Below, piece after piece: positions 1-9,042 of a DNA stretch of 64,000 nt. Source of the stretch: Nodularia sp. NIES-3585 (GTDB lineage: Bacteria > Cyanobacteriota > Cyanobacteriia > Cyanobacteriales > Nostocaceae); assembly GCF_002218065.1 (NCBI RefSeq), contig NZ_BDUB01000001.1:2575270-2639269 (forward strand). Direction: 5' to 3'. Below the pieces are notes generated by a model. It made no database searches and had not been told where the DNA came from. It worked only from the letters and a program-made list of their open reading frames with translations. The position numbers and the translations under genes were made by a program. Each line of letters begins with the position of its first letter. Within the stretch, counting starts at the first letter, position 1.

Positions 1-412
1 CTCCCACTAAACGCAGGACAAAACGTTTCCAAAACTTGTTATAAAGAGTACGCGCATCACCTAGAACATAGTAGTGGGGATGGGTGGGGAGTTCTCCCAG
101 CAGCAGCAGGGGGTCGATATGGTGGAGATGGTTAGCAGCGAAGATGGCTGGTTCGTGAGGTATTTTGTCAAAGTTTTCGACTCGTACCCGAAAAATAGCA
201 TGGATGAGCGATCGCAACACACAGCGACGCACCATAGCATGGACTCTGGTTTCTGGATGTCCCTGAGTCATAGCTTCCAGACGATGCAGAATTTCTTCTA
301 TTGTATGGCGAACAGCGCGATCGCTAGCAGCAGCCACACCCTCTTGTACTCGCTGAATCGTTGTCGGAGTCAAAGTAGTATCTTTTTGCTGATGGCTAGA
401 TGTTTGCTCCAT
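1..412 (-). CDS. 1-acyl-glycerol-3-phosphate acyltransferase-like protein (partial, C-terminus off the window)
   Basis: The reverse strand reads open from an ATG at 412 to the window edge, giving 137 residues of a protein that continues beyond position 1. Residues 94-100 read NHLHHID, which fits the H-x4-D catalytic motif of the PlsC/LPLAT acyltransferase family, preceded by the usual FAAN segment. These enzymes acylate lysophosphatidate or related lipids at the membrane. The N-terminal ~70 residues are polar and helical before the acyltransferase domain begins. The acyl acceptor cannot be assigned from the fragment. The plus-strand reading frame over the same bases is an antisense shadow. 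Confidence 0.8.
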   Translation of the reverse strand, partial: MEQTSSHQQKDTTLTPTTIQRVQEGVAAASDRAVRHTIEEILHRLEAMTQGHPETRVHAMVRRCVLRSLIHAIFRVRVENFDKIPHEPAIFAANHLHHIDPLLLLGELPTHPHYYVLGDARTLYNKFWKRFVLRLVG

Positions 413-555
413 TAAGATAGATAATTAACCCCCAGCTAGAAGATTTTCCAGATCAATTACTCGTATCATGTGCGACAGAGTTAGAGTTAGAGTTAGAACG
501 ATAATTACAAGATTGTATTTTAATTAGAATAGTGTATGAGTAAGGATTACAAAAA

Positions 556-900
556 GTGCAAGTTCTAAAAAGAGCCATCAAACCACAAACCTATATATCA
601 TTCCTTCACATCTACCCAACAACTTGGGGGACAGCTGGTGATATTTGTTTAGTCCGTAAATCTGTAGCTGATAACAGTGTATCGAAGTTTGTCGGTCACA
701 AACTCCAACTAGTGATTCCCAAAGGAATGGAACGCAATGAATTGGCGGGCGTTCCAGTGATTAAAGTTGCGGGTCATGTCGGTGAGGGACATCCTAAAGA
801 TGAGCATTCCGAATGGGAGGCTTATGAAGGTATAGATAGAGAACTAGCACTTGCGGCTATGAAACCTTGGGGCTTTAAGTTAATTGAGTTGACCAATTAA
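556..900 (+). CDS. conserved hypothetical protein, 114 aa
   Basis: A 114-residue soluble protein. I do not recognise the family. The likely start is GTG at 556, with AAGGA about nine bases upstream; no ATG lies in frame earlier. Visible features are an aromatic/Thr N-terminal segment (YPTTWGTAGD), a basic Lys/Gly middle, and an acidic, His-containing stretch (GHPKDEHSEWEAYEG) near residues 77-92. There are no membrane segments. It stands alone, divergent from the acyltransferase at the left edge, and is followed by a hairpin terminator. Codon use resembles its neighbours. Confidence 0.6.
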   Translation: MQVLKRAIKPQTYISFLHIYPTTWGTAGDICLVRKSVADNSVSKFVGHKLQLVIPKGMERNELAGVPVIKVAGHVGEGHPKDEHSEWEAYEGIDRELALAAMKPWGFKLIELTN

Positions 901-929
901 CCCCCAATCAAGGCAAAATTCAGGTTTTT

Positions 930-949
930 AACCCGCTTGCGCGGGTTTT
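930..949 (+). terminator. intrinsic terminator-like hairpin
   Basis: AACCCGC, a TTGC loop and GCGGGTT, then a short T run, 30 bases after the stop of the 114-aa gene. The T tract is short, so it may equally be one of the small palindromic repeats common in this genome. Confidence 0.5.
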
Positions 950-1065
950 GCCTGTATAGCCTCCAATTACCATGGTTTGGTGTAGAATACAGCACATCTC
1001 ATCTGATTCGGATTAACCTGTGTGGGTAGTTTGAATATTTACAAGTATCTAAAGACAAATCCAGT

Positions 1066-1133
1066 GTAGGGTGTGTTGTCGCGCAGCGCACCGTCAAAAC
1101 TTCCGCTTCAGTCTACGGCGTAACAAACCCTAC
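1066..1133. repeat. dispersed repeat with GTAGGGT/ACCCTAC ends
   Basis: Member of a family ending in GTAGGGTGTGTT and its complement, with a core resembling GCGCAGCGCACC. Related copies occur near 9273, 27332, 43953, 50066 and 54318. It is noncoding and fills most of the 318-base gap between 900 and 1218. Confidence 0.65.
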
Positions 1134-1217
1134 GAACACATTTATATTTGTTCATGTACATGGAATTTTTATCGCCGACTTACTTGTAAAGTATTGTACA
1201 AACCTCCCAATTAGTAA

Positions 1218-1547
1218 TTATTTGTTAGCATCAGTGGAAAAATAAGTTGCTGATGATTGAAGATTTTTTTCAACCAAAACAGGTTTTCCCTTGACTGCGC
1301 CATGAGTCAAAGTACAAATCTTATAAAGATTTTCACACTCAAATATTGCCAAAACTAACTCTTTACCAGTTTGATATGGGGACGGTAAAGCCTTCCCTAC
1401 CTCACACTCCACATTCATTCCATTATCCAGCCACCGTAACTTCCAAATCCGCTTTTGGGTAATTGGTGCTTGGGCAAATTTAGCAATAGCACTATAGACA
1501 TCTTCTGCCCTAGTATGGTCATTGGCGGCTGGAATAAAAAATTTCAT
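1218..1547 (-). CDS. conserved hypothetical protein, 109 aa
   Basis: A 109-residue soluble protein starting at an ATG at 1547, 32 bases after the stop of the upstream SDR gene on the same strand, so the two are probably co-transcribed. The sequence has alternating charged and hydrophobic stretches consistent with a small alpha/beta fold (IWKLRWLDNGMNVECEVG, then ELVLAIFECENLYKICTLTHG). I recognise no motif or family. Nothing supports a specific function beyond its link to the oxidoreductase. Confidence 0.6.
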   Translation of the reverse strand: MKFFIPAANDHTRAEDVYSAIAKFAQAPITQKRIWKLRWLDNGMNVECEVGKALPSPYQTGKELVLAIFECENLYKICTLTHGAVKGKPVLVEKNLQSSATYFSTDANK

Positions 1548-1579
1548 AGGTTTTGGTTTTCCGCATCACTGGATTTCAG

Positions 1580-2350
1580 CTACCAAGGTAACCTACTTCC
1601 ATCCCATGAAAAAAATTGTCCACTATCACCGTCTTGAAGTTGGTCAATCACAGACAGCAATTGAGTCACACAAAGTTCGACTGAAAATAGCTTTTCTGGT
1701 GGTACATTTCTCTGGAATGGACGGGATAGGCGTGTATCTGTTGTTCCAGGATGTAAAGTGACTATTAATGTTTTAGGACAACTTCTACCATACTCAATTG
1801 CTGCTGTTCGCATAAACATATTAAGTGCAGTTTTGGAAGCTCGATATCCATACCAGCCGCCAATTTCGTTGTCGCCAATACTAGCTAATTTTGCAGAAAT
1901 ACTGGCAAAAACACTGTTTTCATTATGGCGGAATAAAGGTAAAAGGTGTTTAGCTAATAGAATAGATCCAATACTATTAACTTGGAAGTAACGCAGCAAG
2001 TTTTCCGAATTAATTTGCTTTAAGCTTTTTTCAGGTTGAAAAGTCTCGTCATGTAATATTCCTACACAGTTAATAACTAAATGTAACTTGTTGACTTCGG
2101 TTTTGATGCGTTGGATAACTTCGGCAATTTGCGCTTCTTCAGTAATATCCAGAGATAAACAAACTAATTTATGAGAATATTGATTTTTTAAAGAGATTAA
2201 TTCCCCGGCTGATTCAAGTTGACGATAGGTTGCATAAACTTTGGCAATTCTATCATCTTGAAGCAGTTTTTTCACAAAACCTAGACCTATACCTTGGCTA
2301 GCGCCCACAATTAAGGCATTGGCAGAATTATTTTCAGCTATATAAGACAT
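1580..2350 (-). CDS. short-chain dehydrogenase/reductase (SDR)
   Basis: A 256-residue NAD(P)-dependent SDR. The N-terminal Rossmann motif GASQGIG is at residues 16-22 and a YxxxK catalytic motif (YRASK) follows the conserved Ser segment SISAKLAS. The order (cofactor site, NCVG equivalent of NAG, Ser, Tyr-Lys) and the length fit classical SDRs, and the C-terminal TLHPGTTDT segment is typical of the C-factor (CsgA)-like subgroup. Substrate unknown. It is the first gene of a likely two-gene operon with the 109-aa gene downstream. Confidence 0.85.
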   Translation of the reverse strand: MSYIAENNSANALIVGASQGIGLGFVKKLLQDDRIAKVYATYRQLESAGELISLKNQYSHKLVCLSLDITEEAQIAEVIQRIKTEVNKLHLVINCVGILHDETFQPEKSLKQINSENLLRYFQVNSIGSILLAKHLLPLFRHNENSVFASISAKLASIGDNEIGGWYGYRASKTALNMFMRTAAIEYGRSCPKTLIVTLHPGTTDTRLSRPFQRNVPPEKLFSVELCVTQLLSVIDQLQDGDSGQFFSWDGSRLPW

Positions 2351-2391
2351 GATTTTAATTTAAGTAAGTCATCGTAAATAATTAAAGGTTT

Positions 2392-2437
2392 GTAGTCAGG
2401 ACTAAAGTCCTGAATTAAGGGCTAAAGCCCTTACTAC
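2392..2437. repeat. palindromic dispersed repeat (AGGACTAAAGTCCT type)
   Basis: Two adjacent hairpins, AGGACTAAAGTCCT and AAGGGCTAAAGCCCTT, bounded by GTAGT and ACTAC. Related units lie near 40309, 52999 and 57418. Noncoding dispersed repeat. Confidence 0.7.
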
Positions 2438-2509
2438 GAGCTAAATTACCATATTTTTACATTACTTCACATAGTTAGCTTTATTCTCGCCCACTTACTT
2501 AATCATAAT

Positions 2510-3901
2510 TTATTTCCCAATACAAAATCTACTAAAAATCCGATCAAGAACTGATTCAGTAACCTGTTCTCCGGTAATTTCTCCTAATGCTTGAATTGCA
2601 CCACGTAAATCAATTGTCCAGAAATCCAGGGGTAATTGATCTGCAATTGTAACTTGTACCTGTGCTAAAGCTATTTTAGCTTGAGTTAAGGCTGCGGCTT
2701 GCCTTTGATTAATTGCTAAATCCATATCAGCAGCTTGCACTTTCCCCGTTTGCACTATGTTTAAAATTGCTGTTTCCAAGGCATCAATACCTTGATTTTC
2801 TGCTGCAACTGTGGTAACAATTTGGTGAATATTTTGGGGATATTTCAAACCAATATTAAAGGGTGTTTCTATTAGGTCAATTTTATTAATGATCAGAATT
2901 AAGGGGCGGTGTTGGACTTGTTGATAAATTTCTTGGTCACTTTCAGTCCATCCGGCGGAAGCATCAATAGTTAATAATACTAAATCAGCTGCATTTGCCG
3001 CACGACGCGATCGCTCTACGCCAATCTTCTCTACTTGGTCTACTGTTTCCCGAATCCCGGCTGTATCTAGCACCTGCACAGGAATTCCCCCGACAACAAG
3101 CTGAGACTCCACCACATCGCGGGTTGTCCCAGGTAAATCAGTCACAATGGCGCGATCGCTCTGACTCCAAGCATTCAATAAACTAGACTTACCGACATTT
3201 GGTCGTCCCACAATTGCCACTTTTAACCCAGTTCGCAGCAGTTCGCCTTTATCCTTTGTGGCTAAAAATTTAGTAATTTCTGCGGCAACGTGATCAATAT
3301 CTGATATGATGGCTTTATAATCCAACGGTGGTAAGTCTTCCTCAAAATCGATTCGAGCTTCAATCTCAGCCAGAATATCCAAACAGTGGTTGCGTAACTG
3401 CCGAATTGGAGAAGCTAATTTTCCCTGTAAACCAGCTAAAGCCGTTTGAGCAGCTTGGGGCGATCGCGCACCCACTAAATCAGCAATGCTTTCAGCTTGG
3501 GTTAAATCCAGCCGTCCATTCAAAAAGGCTCGGAGCGTAAATTCACCCGGTTGAGCAAGCCTAGCGCCCTGTTCTAGACACAATTGTAAGACCTGCTGCA
3601 CTGCCATAATACCGCCGTGACAATGGAATTCTACCACATCTTCACGAGTGTAAGAACGGGGGGCTTGCATGATTAATAACAGCGCTTCATCCACCAATGC
3701 TTGCGTTTGGGGATGGCGGATATAACCGTACAGAATGCGGTGACTTTCCCAAACTTGATGCCCAGGGGCGGAAAATAGAGCTTGCGCGATCGCCATTGCT
3801 TGGGAACCAGATACCCGTACAATACTAACGCTACCCTGTTGGGGAATTACAGCCGTTGCGATCGCGGCGATGGTTCCAGTAATAGCTAAGAGTTCCGACA
3901 T
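2510..3901 (-). CDS. mnmE: tRNA uridine-5-carboxymethylaminomethyl modification GTPase MnmE
   Basis: A 463-residue protein with all MnmE/TrmE hallmarks. There is an N-terminal tetrahydrofolate-binding domain, a central helical domain, an inserted G domain near residue 230 ([25 protein letters not shown]) and the invariant C-terminus FCIGK, whose Cys is catalytically important in the family. With MnmG it forms the enzyme that modifies the wobble uridine of certain tRNAs. Length is normal. It is preceded by 368 bases without a gene and is monocistronic as seen. Confidence 0.97.
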   Translation of the reverse strand: MSELLAITGTIAAIATAVIPQQGSVSIVRVSGSQAMAIAQALFSAPGHQVWESHRILYGYIRHPQTQALVDEALLLIMQAPRSYTREDVVEFHCHGGIMAVQQVLQLCLEQGARLAQPGEFTLRAFLNGRLDLTQAESIADLVGARSPQAAQTALAGLQGKLASPIRQLRNHCLDILAEIEARIDFEEDLPPLDYKAIISDIDHVAAEITKFLATKDKGELLRTGLKVAIVGRPNVGKSSLLNAWSQSDRAIVTDLPGTTRDVVESQLVVGGIPVQVLDTAGIRETVDQVEKIGVERSRRAANAADLVLLTIDASAGWTESDQEIYQQVQHRPLILIINKIDLIETPFNIGLKYPQNIHQIVTTVAAENQGIDALETAILNIVQTGKVQAADMDLAINQRQAAALTQAKIALAQVQVTIADQLPLDFWTIDLRGAIQALGEITGEQVTESVLDRIFSRFCIGK

Positions 3902-4101
3902 TAGCGCCCTTTTTTAACAAAACATTGCATATATATCCTTAGCGTAGCAGTCACGAGTCTGATTATCAGGGACTTTGATCTAAATGGTAGGTATTTAAAC
4001 CATAAGGATCAGAAGTAGCAAGGTAAGATTTATCTGGAGGGTAACACTTGAAAGCGAAGAGTTAGATCATGTCAGGTTCATTAGTTACGATGACCATAAT
4101 A

Positions 4102-4148
4102 TAGAACCCCACCCCCAACCCCTCCCCGCAAGCGAGGAGGGGAGCTAA
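4102..4148. repeat. CCCC-rich palindromic repeat
   Basis: GAACCCCACCCCCAACCCC followed by the hairpin CCTCCCCGCAAGCGAGGAGGGG. The same family occurs inverted at 4494-4577, and at 14893, 27404 and about 48958. The rest of the gap 3902-4269 shows nothing I can assign. Confidence 0.65.
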
Positions 4149-4269
4149 AGCGTTGATTTGGCTGGGTTACGGGTTTAATAATTGGTCAAATAGACGTGAT
4201 GTGAAGAGTGGAGATTTACAAGTATCAATCAGAACTCAGAACTCATATTTTAAAGAGAGGATATTCACT

Positions 4270-4470
4270 GTGGAACAACAAATCGATTGCGCTCAAGCCT
4301 GCGTGAACGGCTGTATATTAGGGGATAAATGTCCCCATATCGAGTTTAGAGAAGCCACGAGCAAATTTATCGAAGAGACATCTTTAGATCAAATGCTGAT
4401 GATGGCAGAAGAACGCCTGCGGAAAAAAATGACCGAACCCCCTAAATGGGTTTTACCCGAAGACTTATAA
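4270..4470 (+). CDS. small conserved Cys-containing protein, 66 aa
   Basis: I place the start at GTG 4270, where AAAGAGAGG lies about eight bases upstream. The in-frame extension back to 4153 runs towards repeat sequence and is unlikely to be coding. The 66-residue product has four cysteines in CAQACVNGCILGDKC and a charged helical C-terminus ending PKWVLPEDL. The Cys spacing could bind a metal, but this is inference. I recognise no named family. It sits between two inverted copies of the CCCC-rich repeat. Confidence 0.6.
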   Translation: MEQQIDCAQACVNGCILGDKCPHIEFREATSKFIEETSLDQMLMMAEERLRKKMTEPPKWVLPEDL

Positions 4471-4493
4471 AAATTCTCCATTCTTTCTCCCCT

Positions 4494-4577
4494 CCTCGCA
4501 CCCCCCTCAATCCCCCCGCAACGGGGGGAAGAAAAGGATAAACCTTTGATATGGGAGGGGCTGGGGGTGGGGTTCCA
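4494..4577. repeat. CCCC-rich palindromic repeat, inverted copy
   Basis: Contains CCCCCGCAACGGGGG and ends GGGCTGGGGGTGGGGTTCC, the complement of the repeat at 4102. Together the two copies flank the small Cys protein gene. Confidence 0.6.
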
Positions 4578-4631
4578 TATTATCAAACCGAACTTGATAT
4601 AAATCGCGTCTCTACAAAAAACTGAGATTTT

Positions 4632-5612
4632 CTATTGAGTTTGAAAGATATTTTGCACCATTTTCTTATCCGTACTTGCAGCAGCTTGATCTAAAGCAGC
4701 AATTTCGCCAGAATCTAACAACCAACCCAAAGCACCAATATTTTGCTGCGCCTGTTCTAGACTTTTCGCCCCAGGGATAGGAATAGTACCCTTACAGATA
4801 CACCAATTAATTGCTACCTGAGACATAGTTTTATTTCTAGATTGCGCCACCTCTCGTAAACATTCTAAAAGCGATCGCACACCTGGTAAAAGCTGCCTAA
4901 ATAATAAACCCCGGATACCCTTGGGTAAACTGCCTTTTTCCGCATATTTCCCCGTTAAAATCCCCAACGCCAGAGGACTATAGGCAATTAACCTTATCCC
5001 CAATTGGTCACAAACATCCTTCAGCCCTAATTCCGTCACCGGATAGGTAGATAGTAAAGAATACTGAACTTGCAGCGTTTTAATAGGAACACCCCGCGCC
5101 GCAAACTTTTCATGTACCCGTTGCAGGCGTTTAGGGCCATAATTAGATAAACCGACCCCCTTCACTAACCCTTGTTCGTATAAATCAGCCAAACCATCTA
5201 ACAAACCCGATTCTTGCCAAGGTGCATAATTAGCCGTAGACCAGTGCATTTGCACCAAATCGACATTTTTGCCCAAACGTTGCGCCGAAGACCGACAAGC
5301 CTTAACCATTGCTTGACGAGTCCATCTCCAAGGGTAAGCCGCCAGCTTAGTAGCAATGCAAATATTATCTTGATTTACCCCTTGATATTCTTGAGTAAAT
5401 CGCCCCAGCAGTAACTCACTGCGTCCATTTAATCGCCCAGTCCCGTAAGAATCACCCGTATCAAACAAAGTTACACCATTGCTGACACAGAGATTAAAAA
5501 CAGCTTGTAACTGTTCATCCATGCTTTCATCATATCCCCAGAGTAATTGATTACCCCATGCCCAAGTGCCACAGCCCATACTGGGTAGAGATAGTTCTTG
5601 GCTAATCTGCAT
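4632..5612 (-). CDS. aldo/keto reductase
   Basis: A 326-residue NADPH-dependent aldo/keto reductase with a TIM-barrel pattern. Seen are TLFDTGDSYGTG (catalytic Asp/Tyr region), VDLVQMHW (strand with the conserved His), GVGLSNYGPKRL, and a C-terminal IPIPGAKSLEQAQQN phosphate-binding segment. Length and motif order are normal for the family. Substrate unknown. A second family member lies at 44022-44981. It is isolated, with repeat DNA on both sides. Confidence 0.9.
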   Translation of the reverse strand: MQISQELSLPSMGCGTWAWGNQLLWGYDESMDEQLQAVFNLCVSNGVTLFDTGDSYGTGRLNGRSELLLGRFTQEYQGVNQDNICIATKLAAYPWRWTRQAMVKACRSSAQRLGKNVDLVQMHWSTANYAPWQESGLLDGLADLYEQGLVKGVGLSNYGPKRLQRVHEKFAARGVPIKTLQVQYSLLSTYPVTELGLKDVCDQLGIRLIAYSPLALGILTGKYAEKGSLPKGIRGLLFRQLLPGVRSLLECLREVAQSRNKTMSQVAINWCICKGTIPIPGAKSLEQAQQNIGALGWLLDSGEIAALDQAAASTDKKMVQNIFQTQ

Positions 5613-5666
5613 ATTGACTCATTGTAGACATCCCTAACAACTAATTATCTTCATATCTTGTACCGG

Positions 5667-5768
5667 GCGACTAGAAGTCGCGGCTATACAAACAAAGTCC
5701 GCCTGCGCGGACTAAGAGAAAATCAAAGTTTTTAACCCACGAAGGTGGGTTTCGTCTGTGTAGCCGCG
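5667..5768. repeat. composite ~100-bp inverted-repeat element, copy A
   Basis: Starts with the hairpin GCGACTAGAAGTCGC and continues CGGCTATACAAAC. It then carries two internal hairpins (GTCCGCCTGCGCGGAC and ACCCACGAAGGTGGGT) and closes with GTCTGTGTAGCCGCG, complementary to the opening arm. A copy in the opposite orientation lies at 61638-61740. The reading frame across 5712-5912 is repeat-derived. Confidence 0.75.
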
Positions 5769-5984
5769 TTCGCCTTTGGCGTTGCGGTAGCAATATTCCA
5801 ATCGCCAGAGTGTAGGTGTGTTGTCGCTACCCTTCTTTTTCTTCCTACCTTTGCGCCTTTGCGCCTTTGCGCGAAACAAATCCATATTCTCAAAGTTCAA
5901 TTGAGACAACAAAAAACGCGATAAATGCTAAAGTCTGAAAATTGGGGTCAACTTGAGAACTTAAACCAAAAAACTAACTAAAGC

Positions 5985-6440
5985 ATGGAAGCGCAAATCA
6001 GTAGTAACGAAATCATGGCTATGCGGGAAATATTGCAAGATTACACACCCGCACAGTATGCCCTAGATAACTTAGCCAGACACAACGGTAAAGTTGAACG
6101 CTCATTTGAGGACTTATGGATAGAGAAAAATGGCAAAACATTAATGTCAGAAGGCAAATCAATCTGGAAAGTCACCCTGAATGTACTACGTAAAGAACTC
6201 TGCGGTGATGATGGCTTTAGTGGTCAACTCAAAGAATATACGAAAAATCCAGGGAGTTCACCGTTGCTATCAGGTTTGATAGTCTCTCTAGTCGGTCTTG
6301 CAACCACAAATGGATTACCAATTGATCCCGCGATCGCCACTGTAATTGTTTTGTATATACTCAAAATTGGATTAAATATATTTTGTGAATACACAGAACC
6401 ACCTGCGGAAAACGTTGGAACTCTCCCACCGGGAGACTAA
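5985..6440 (+). CDS. hypothetical protein with C-terminal hydrophobic segments, 151 aa
   Basis: A 151-residue protein starting at ATG 5985. Residues 1-95 are soluble and charged (MREILQDYTPAQYALDNLARHNGKV...). Two hydrophobic segments follow, near residues 100-112 (LSGLIVSLVGLAT) and 116-132 (PAIATVIVLYILKIGLNIF), then a short proline-rich tail. This resembles a small membrane-anchored adaptor, but I do not recognise the family. It precedes a decayed TPR fragment and an accessory operon, so it may belong to an accessory region. Confidence 0.65.
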   Translation: MEAQISSNEIMAMREILQDYTPAQYALDNLARHNGKVERSFEDLWIEKNGKTLMSEGKSIWKVTLNVLRKELCGDDGFSGQLKEYTKNPGSSPLLSGLIVSLVGLATTNGLPIDPAIATVIVLYILKIGLNIFCEYTEPPAENVGTLPPGD

Positions 6441-6512
6441 TATGGTTTAGTTTTATCTTTAAATCTTAGCCCTTTCTTCGCTTGCGGGGAGGGCGAATGC
6501 GTTACTTCATGA

Positions 6513-6659
6513 TTAATCTGGTAATCTCTCTAAATATTCCCGTATCATCCCTGCGTTATATTCATCCTGATACTCAACAAATATCTCTAACGCTGTCTGC
6601 AAGTTAACCCTCGCCTCTGGGTAGTTTTCCTCTGCTTGTGCAAGTAAGCTGTCGCGCAT
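6513..6659 (-). pseudogene. remnant of a TPR-repeat protein C-terminus (48 codons)
   Basis: The reverse strand from ATG 6659 to TAA 6513 encodes a 48-residue peptide containing AEENYPEARVNLQTALEIF and ending REYLERLPD. The pattern matches one terminal tetratricopeptide repeat of cyanobacterial TPR proteins. A stop codon sits directly upstream of the ATG and no further repeat is present, so I read it as a gene relic and not a functional small gene. Confidence 0.55.
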
Positions 6660-6859
6660 CTAAATCATATAATTGAGAGGCTAAAACTCTTCTCTAGTCT
6701 AGAGTCGGTTAAAAAACTAGGTGCGTAACAGCTTAGTCCTAATGCCCCGTAGGTGAGACTATTGTTTATAGAGACGAATGTACGGGTATTCTTTTTTCTT
6801 TTTCCGTACATAAAGTTTTGTATTTTACCAATTTGAAAGACTTTGAGAGACATGGCAAG

Positions 6860-7447
6860 TTACCAAGTCCTTGTTATTCCCGTAGGAAGTCCGACTCGCA
6901 TGAAGAATCTAGCAAAAGCTTGAGATAAATGCTCACGATAAGGAGGACATAGGCGCAGCCTAGATTGCTCTCTGCTTTGCAATAAAGACTCAATAAAAGT
7001 GCGTGGCAAAGTATATACGTCTGAAAAATCAACTACACGATGAGTTAAGGTTAGATTTTCTATATTGCCTCCGTTCAACATAGAAAGGTTCCATAAATAA
7101 CCATTTTTGATATCTTCACACGTTTTTTGCCATGCTTTTTGAGTTGGGTTATGACCCTGATATCTCCTAGCTGCTTCCCATTCCTCTTTATATTTGTCTA
7201 AGGAAATATGAGGACAGAGAATTACATTTGCTACCTTGTCCTGCTCCAAATCGCAGGCTTGAGTTATTACAATAACATCGGCACTAATCACTTCGATTGA
7301 GGACCTCAGCGTTTCAACTTCGTGACCAGCTTTTAACTCAACAGGTGTAGAAGCCCACCGAACAACAGGACAATCAAGAATTATGTCTCCTTGTGTCAGT
7401 TTGGTACTTGCATTTACTGCTTCATACCATAGGTCATTCTTCATCAT
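6860..7447 (-). CDS. hypothetical protein, third gene of the TIGR04255-type operon (195 aa)
   Basis: I chose ATG 7447, which overlaps the stop of the upstream gene by 14 bases (translational coupling); a TTG at 7468 would add seven residues. The soluble product has an N-terminal QGDIILDCPVV segment, a central VIVITQACDLEQ motif followed by VANVILCPHISL, a Trp-rich helical middle, and a basic C-terminus (FARFFMRVGLP). The QGDI...QACDLE pattern suggests a beta-rich core, but I recognise no named family. Being last in a tight operon, it probably works with the two upstream proteins. Confidence 0.7.
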   Translation of the reverse strand: MMKNDLWYEAVNASTKLTQGDIILDCPVVRWASTPVELKAGHEVETLRSSIEVISADVIVITQACDLEQDKVANVILCPHISLDKYKEEWEAARRYQGHNPTQKAWQKTCEDIKNGYLWNLSMLNGGNIENLTLTHRVVDFSDVYTLPRTFIESLLQSREQSRLRLCPPYREHLSQAFARFFMRVGLPTGITRTW

Positions 7448-8036
7448 CTTCAAGGCGATAGCTGTCAATTATAACATTGGGTCTCCAAGCTGGTAGTTCG
7501 TCTGTTTTAATTTCAATATCTTCTGAGAATATTATTTTTGTACTATGCAACAAAGGGAAAACACCTCTTTGAATTACCTCTTCTTCTTCCTCTTCCTCTA
7601 AACCAGAATCTGGCAGCTTAGACTGTAACCGTGGAAGATGAGTTGGTAAGCAGTTGATTGAAGAAGTTAAAAATTTTCCCCGCTTTACGCCTGCTAAAGC
7701 TTGAATAAAACCAACATTTTGCCTAGCAATAGATCGAGCCAAGGTATATACAGCTATATAATCGGACATTAATTCTTCATCTTGTTCACCAATGGTTGTA
7801 AATTGGTATCGTTGTGGTTGCAAGAATACACTTAACGAATCTGGAGGACGAGAAGACAGATAGTAGCTCTTAGCTTCGACACTCATATCTTTAACTGAGG
7901 TCTGTGCCACTGAACTTACTGCAATAGGAGTATTAGGAAATCTCTTACCCTTTTGATTAATAAAAGTTGTTGAAACAGTTACTAAATCCTCTTGCTCTTG
8001 TTCCAGTGCTTCCTTTTGTACCAAAGTTGCAGTCAT
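7434..8036 (-). CDS. hypothetical protein, second gene of the TIGR04255-type operon (200 aa)
   Basis: A 200-residue protein starting at ATG 8036, four bases after the stop of the TIGR04255-like gene and overlapping the next gene. It has a polar N-terminus, a middle helical region (DEELMSDYIAVYTLARSIARQNVGFIQALAG), a run of seven glutamates near residue 150 and an acidic C-terminus ending LEDDEE. There are no membrane segments or recognisable catalytic motifs. It may be a bridging or regulatory partner; this is inference from position only. Confidence 0.7.
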   Translation of the reverse strand: MTATLVQKEALEQEQEDLVTVSTTFINQKGKRFPNTPIAVSSVAQTSVKDMSVEAKSYYLSSRPPDSLSVFLQPQRYQFTTIGEQDEELMSDYIAVYTLARSIARQNVGFIQALAGVKRGKFLTSSINCLPTHLPRLQSKLPDSGLEEEEEEEVIQRGVFPLLHSTKIIFSEDIEIKTDELPAWRPNVIIDSYRLEDDEE

Positions 8037-8040
8037 AATC

Positions 8041-8862
8041 TCACCTTCTTAGCTTCCAATCTTGTGTTTGTATCTCCTCGCTTGTCAAATCAGCAAATGC
8101 ACGCACAATCCATTCATGCGCTATATCAAACCAATTTTCTAATGTCTCGATTGAATTATAGTTTCCAATACCTTGGACAGTAAGTTCAAATAAAAGAGTT
8201 AATTCTTCATTAAGAACTACTGCTTTAACTGATGTATGTAATCTGCCTAGTTCATCAGGCAACTCAAAAACCTTTGTCCAACTAATACTCTGGGGATAGG
8301 TAAGGAATCTTTGAGGGCTTATTCTCCAGCTAATGTCGGGAAAAATTTTACCAATATCTTCAAGTTTTAACCAACCCTGTCCCTGTGGAATTTGATTAAC
8401 ATAAGTTAACTCATATTGGAGTGGTTGAATCTGACCTAATTCAGCTTCAAACAGGAAATTATTAAACTTTTTTAGATGTTCCTGAAAAGCTTTGACAAGG
8501 CTGCCATATCTCGGATATTCACTTTCCAGATTAACTTTTCTCCAATTATGAACAAACATATCACGTTGGATCTGAATAATTCTTGTCCCATCTTCATTGA
8601 TAAACCAAACTCTCGGTAAAGGTGGAATATTACTGAATATTAATTCAGAGTCAGCTTCTTTGGCATTAAAAGCTTCCATTTTGGGATTGATGGGAACAAC
8701 ATCATCACAAAATGGGTATTCAGGCTGAAATTTCTGCCATAGCAACCCAAGATGAGGAGAAAGGAGTCCTTCAAGAGATGGGAACAACACACTACAGGCC
8801 ACTTCCCTAACGGGTGGCTGCCCATAGAACGGTAGTTTTCCGGTATCTGCTCCAACTATCAC
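8041..8862 (-). CDS. TIGR04255-like family protein (273 aa)
   Basis: The product starts at a GTG at 8862 with GAGG about eight bases upstream. The N-terminal GQPPVREVACSVLF followed by LLWQKFQPEYPFCDD, and the later VWFINEDGTRIIQIQRDMFVHNWRK, match the layout I recall for TIGR04255, a sporadically distributed family of about 250 residues and unknown function. There is no signal peptide or membrane segment. It is the first gene of a tightly packed three-gene operon (gap of 4 bases, then an overlap). Patchy distribution of such families is typical of defence, stress or toxin cargo, but no function is established. Confidence 0.75.
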   Translation of the reverse strand: MIVGADTGKLPFYGQPPVREVACSVLFPSLEGLLSPHLGLLWQKFQPEYPFCDDVVPINPKMEAFNAKEADSELIFSNIPPLPRVWFINEDGTRIIQIQRDMFVHNWRKVNLESEYPRYGSLVKAFQEHLKKFNNFLFEAELGQIQPLQYELTYVNQIPQGQGWLKLEDIGKIFPDISWRISPQRFLTYPQSISWTKVFELPDELGRLHTSVKAVVLNEELTLLFELTVQGIGNYNSIETLENWFDIAHEWIVRAFADLTSEEIQTQDWKLRR

Positions 8863-9042
8863 ATTAACTACCTCATCTGCCAGTAAACAGTCGTTTTGCT
8901 CATACTCTACTATCTAGACTAACTCAAGAGCAAGCAAATTCATATAGTAGCGTCAGGGGGATAACGAGTAGAATTACTACTAAAACTGGGGTATGGTCAC
9001 CAGCTTCAATAGCTTCACGAAATAAAGGATTGCTAAAATTTA

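Noticed and set aside
5712-5912. 66-aa reverse-strand open frame
   Set aside because: Encoded within the composite inverted repeat and low-complexity AAAGGG-type DNA; no start context and no family resemblance.
6665-6853. 62-aa reverse-strand open frame downstream of the TIGR04255 operon
   Set aside because: No ribosome site or conserved pattern, and it ends near the TPR relic. Treated as noncoding.
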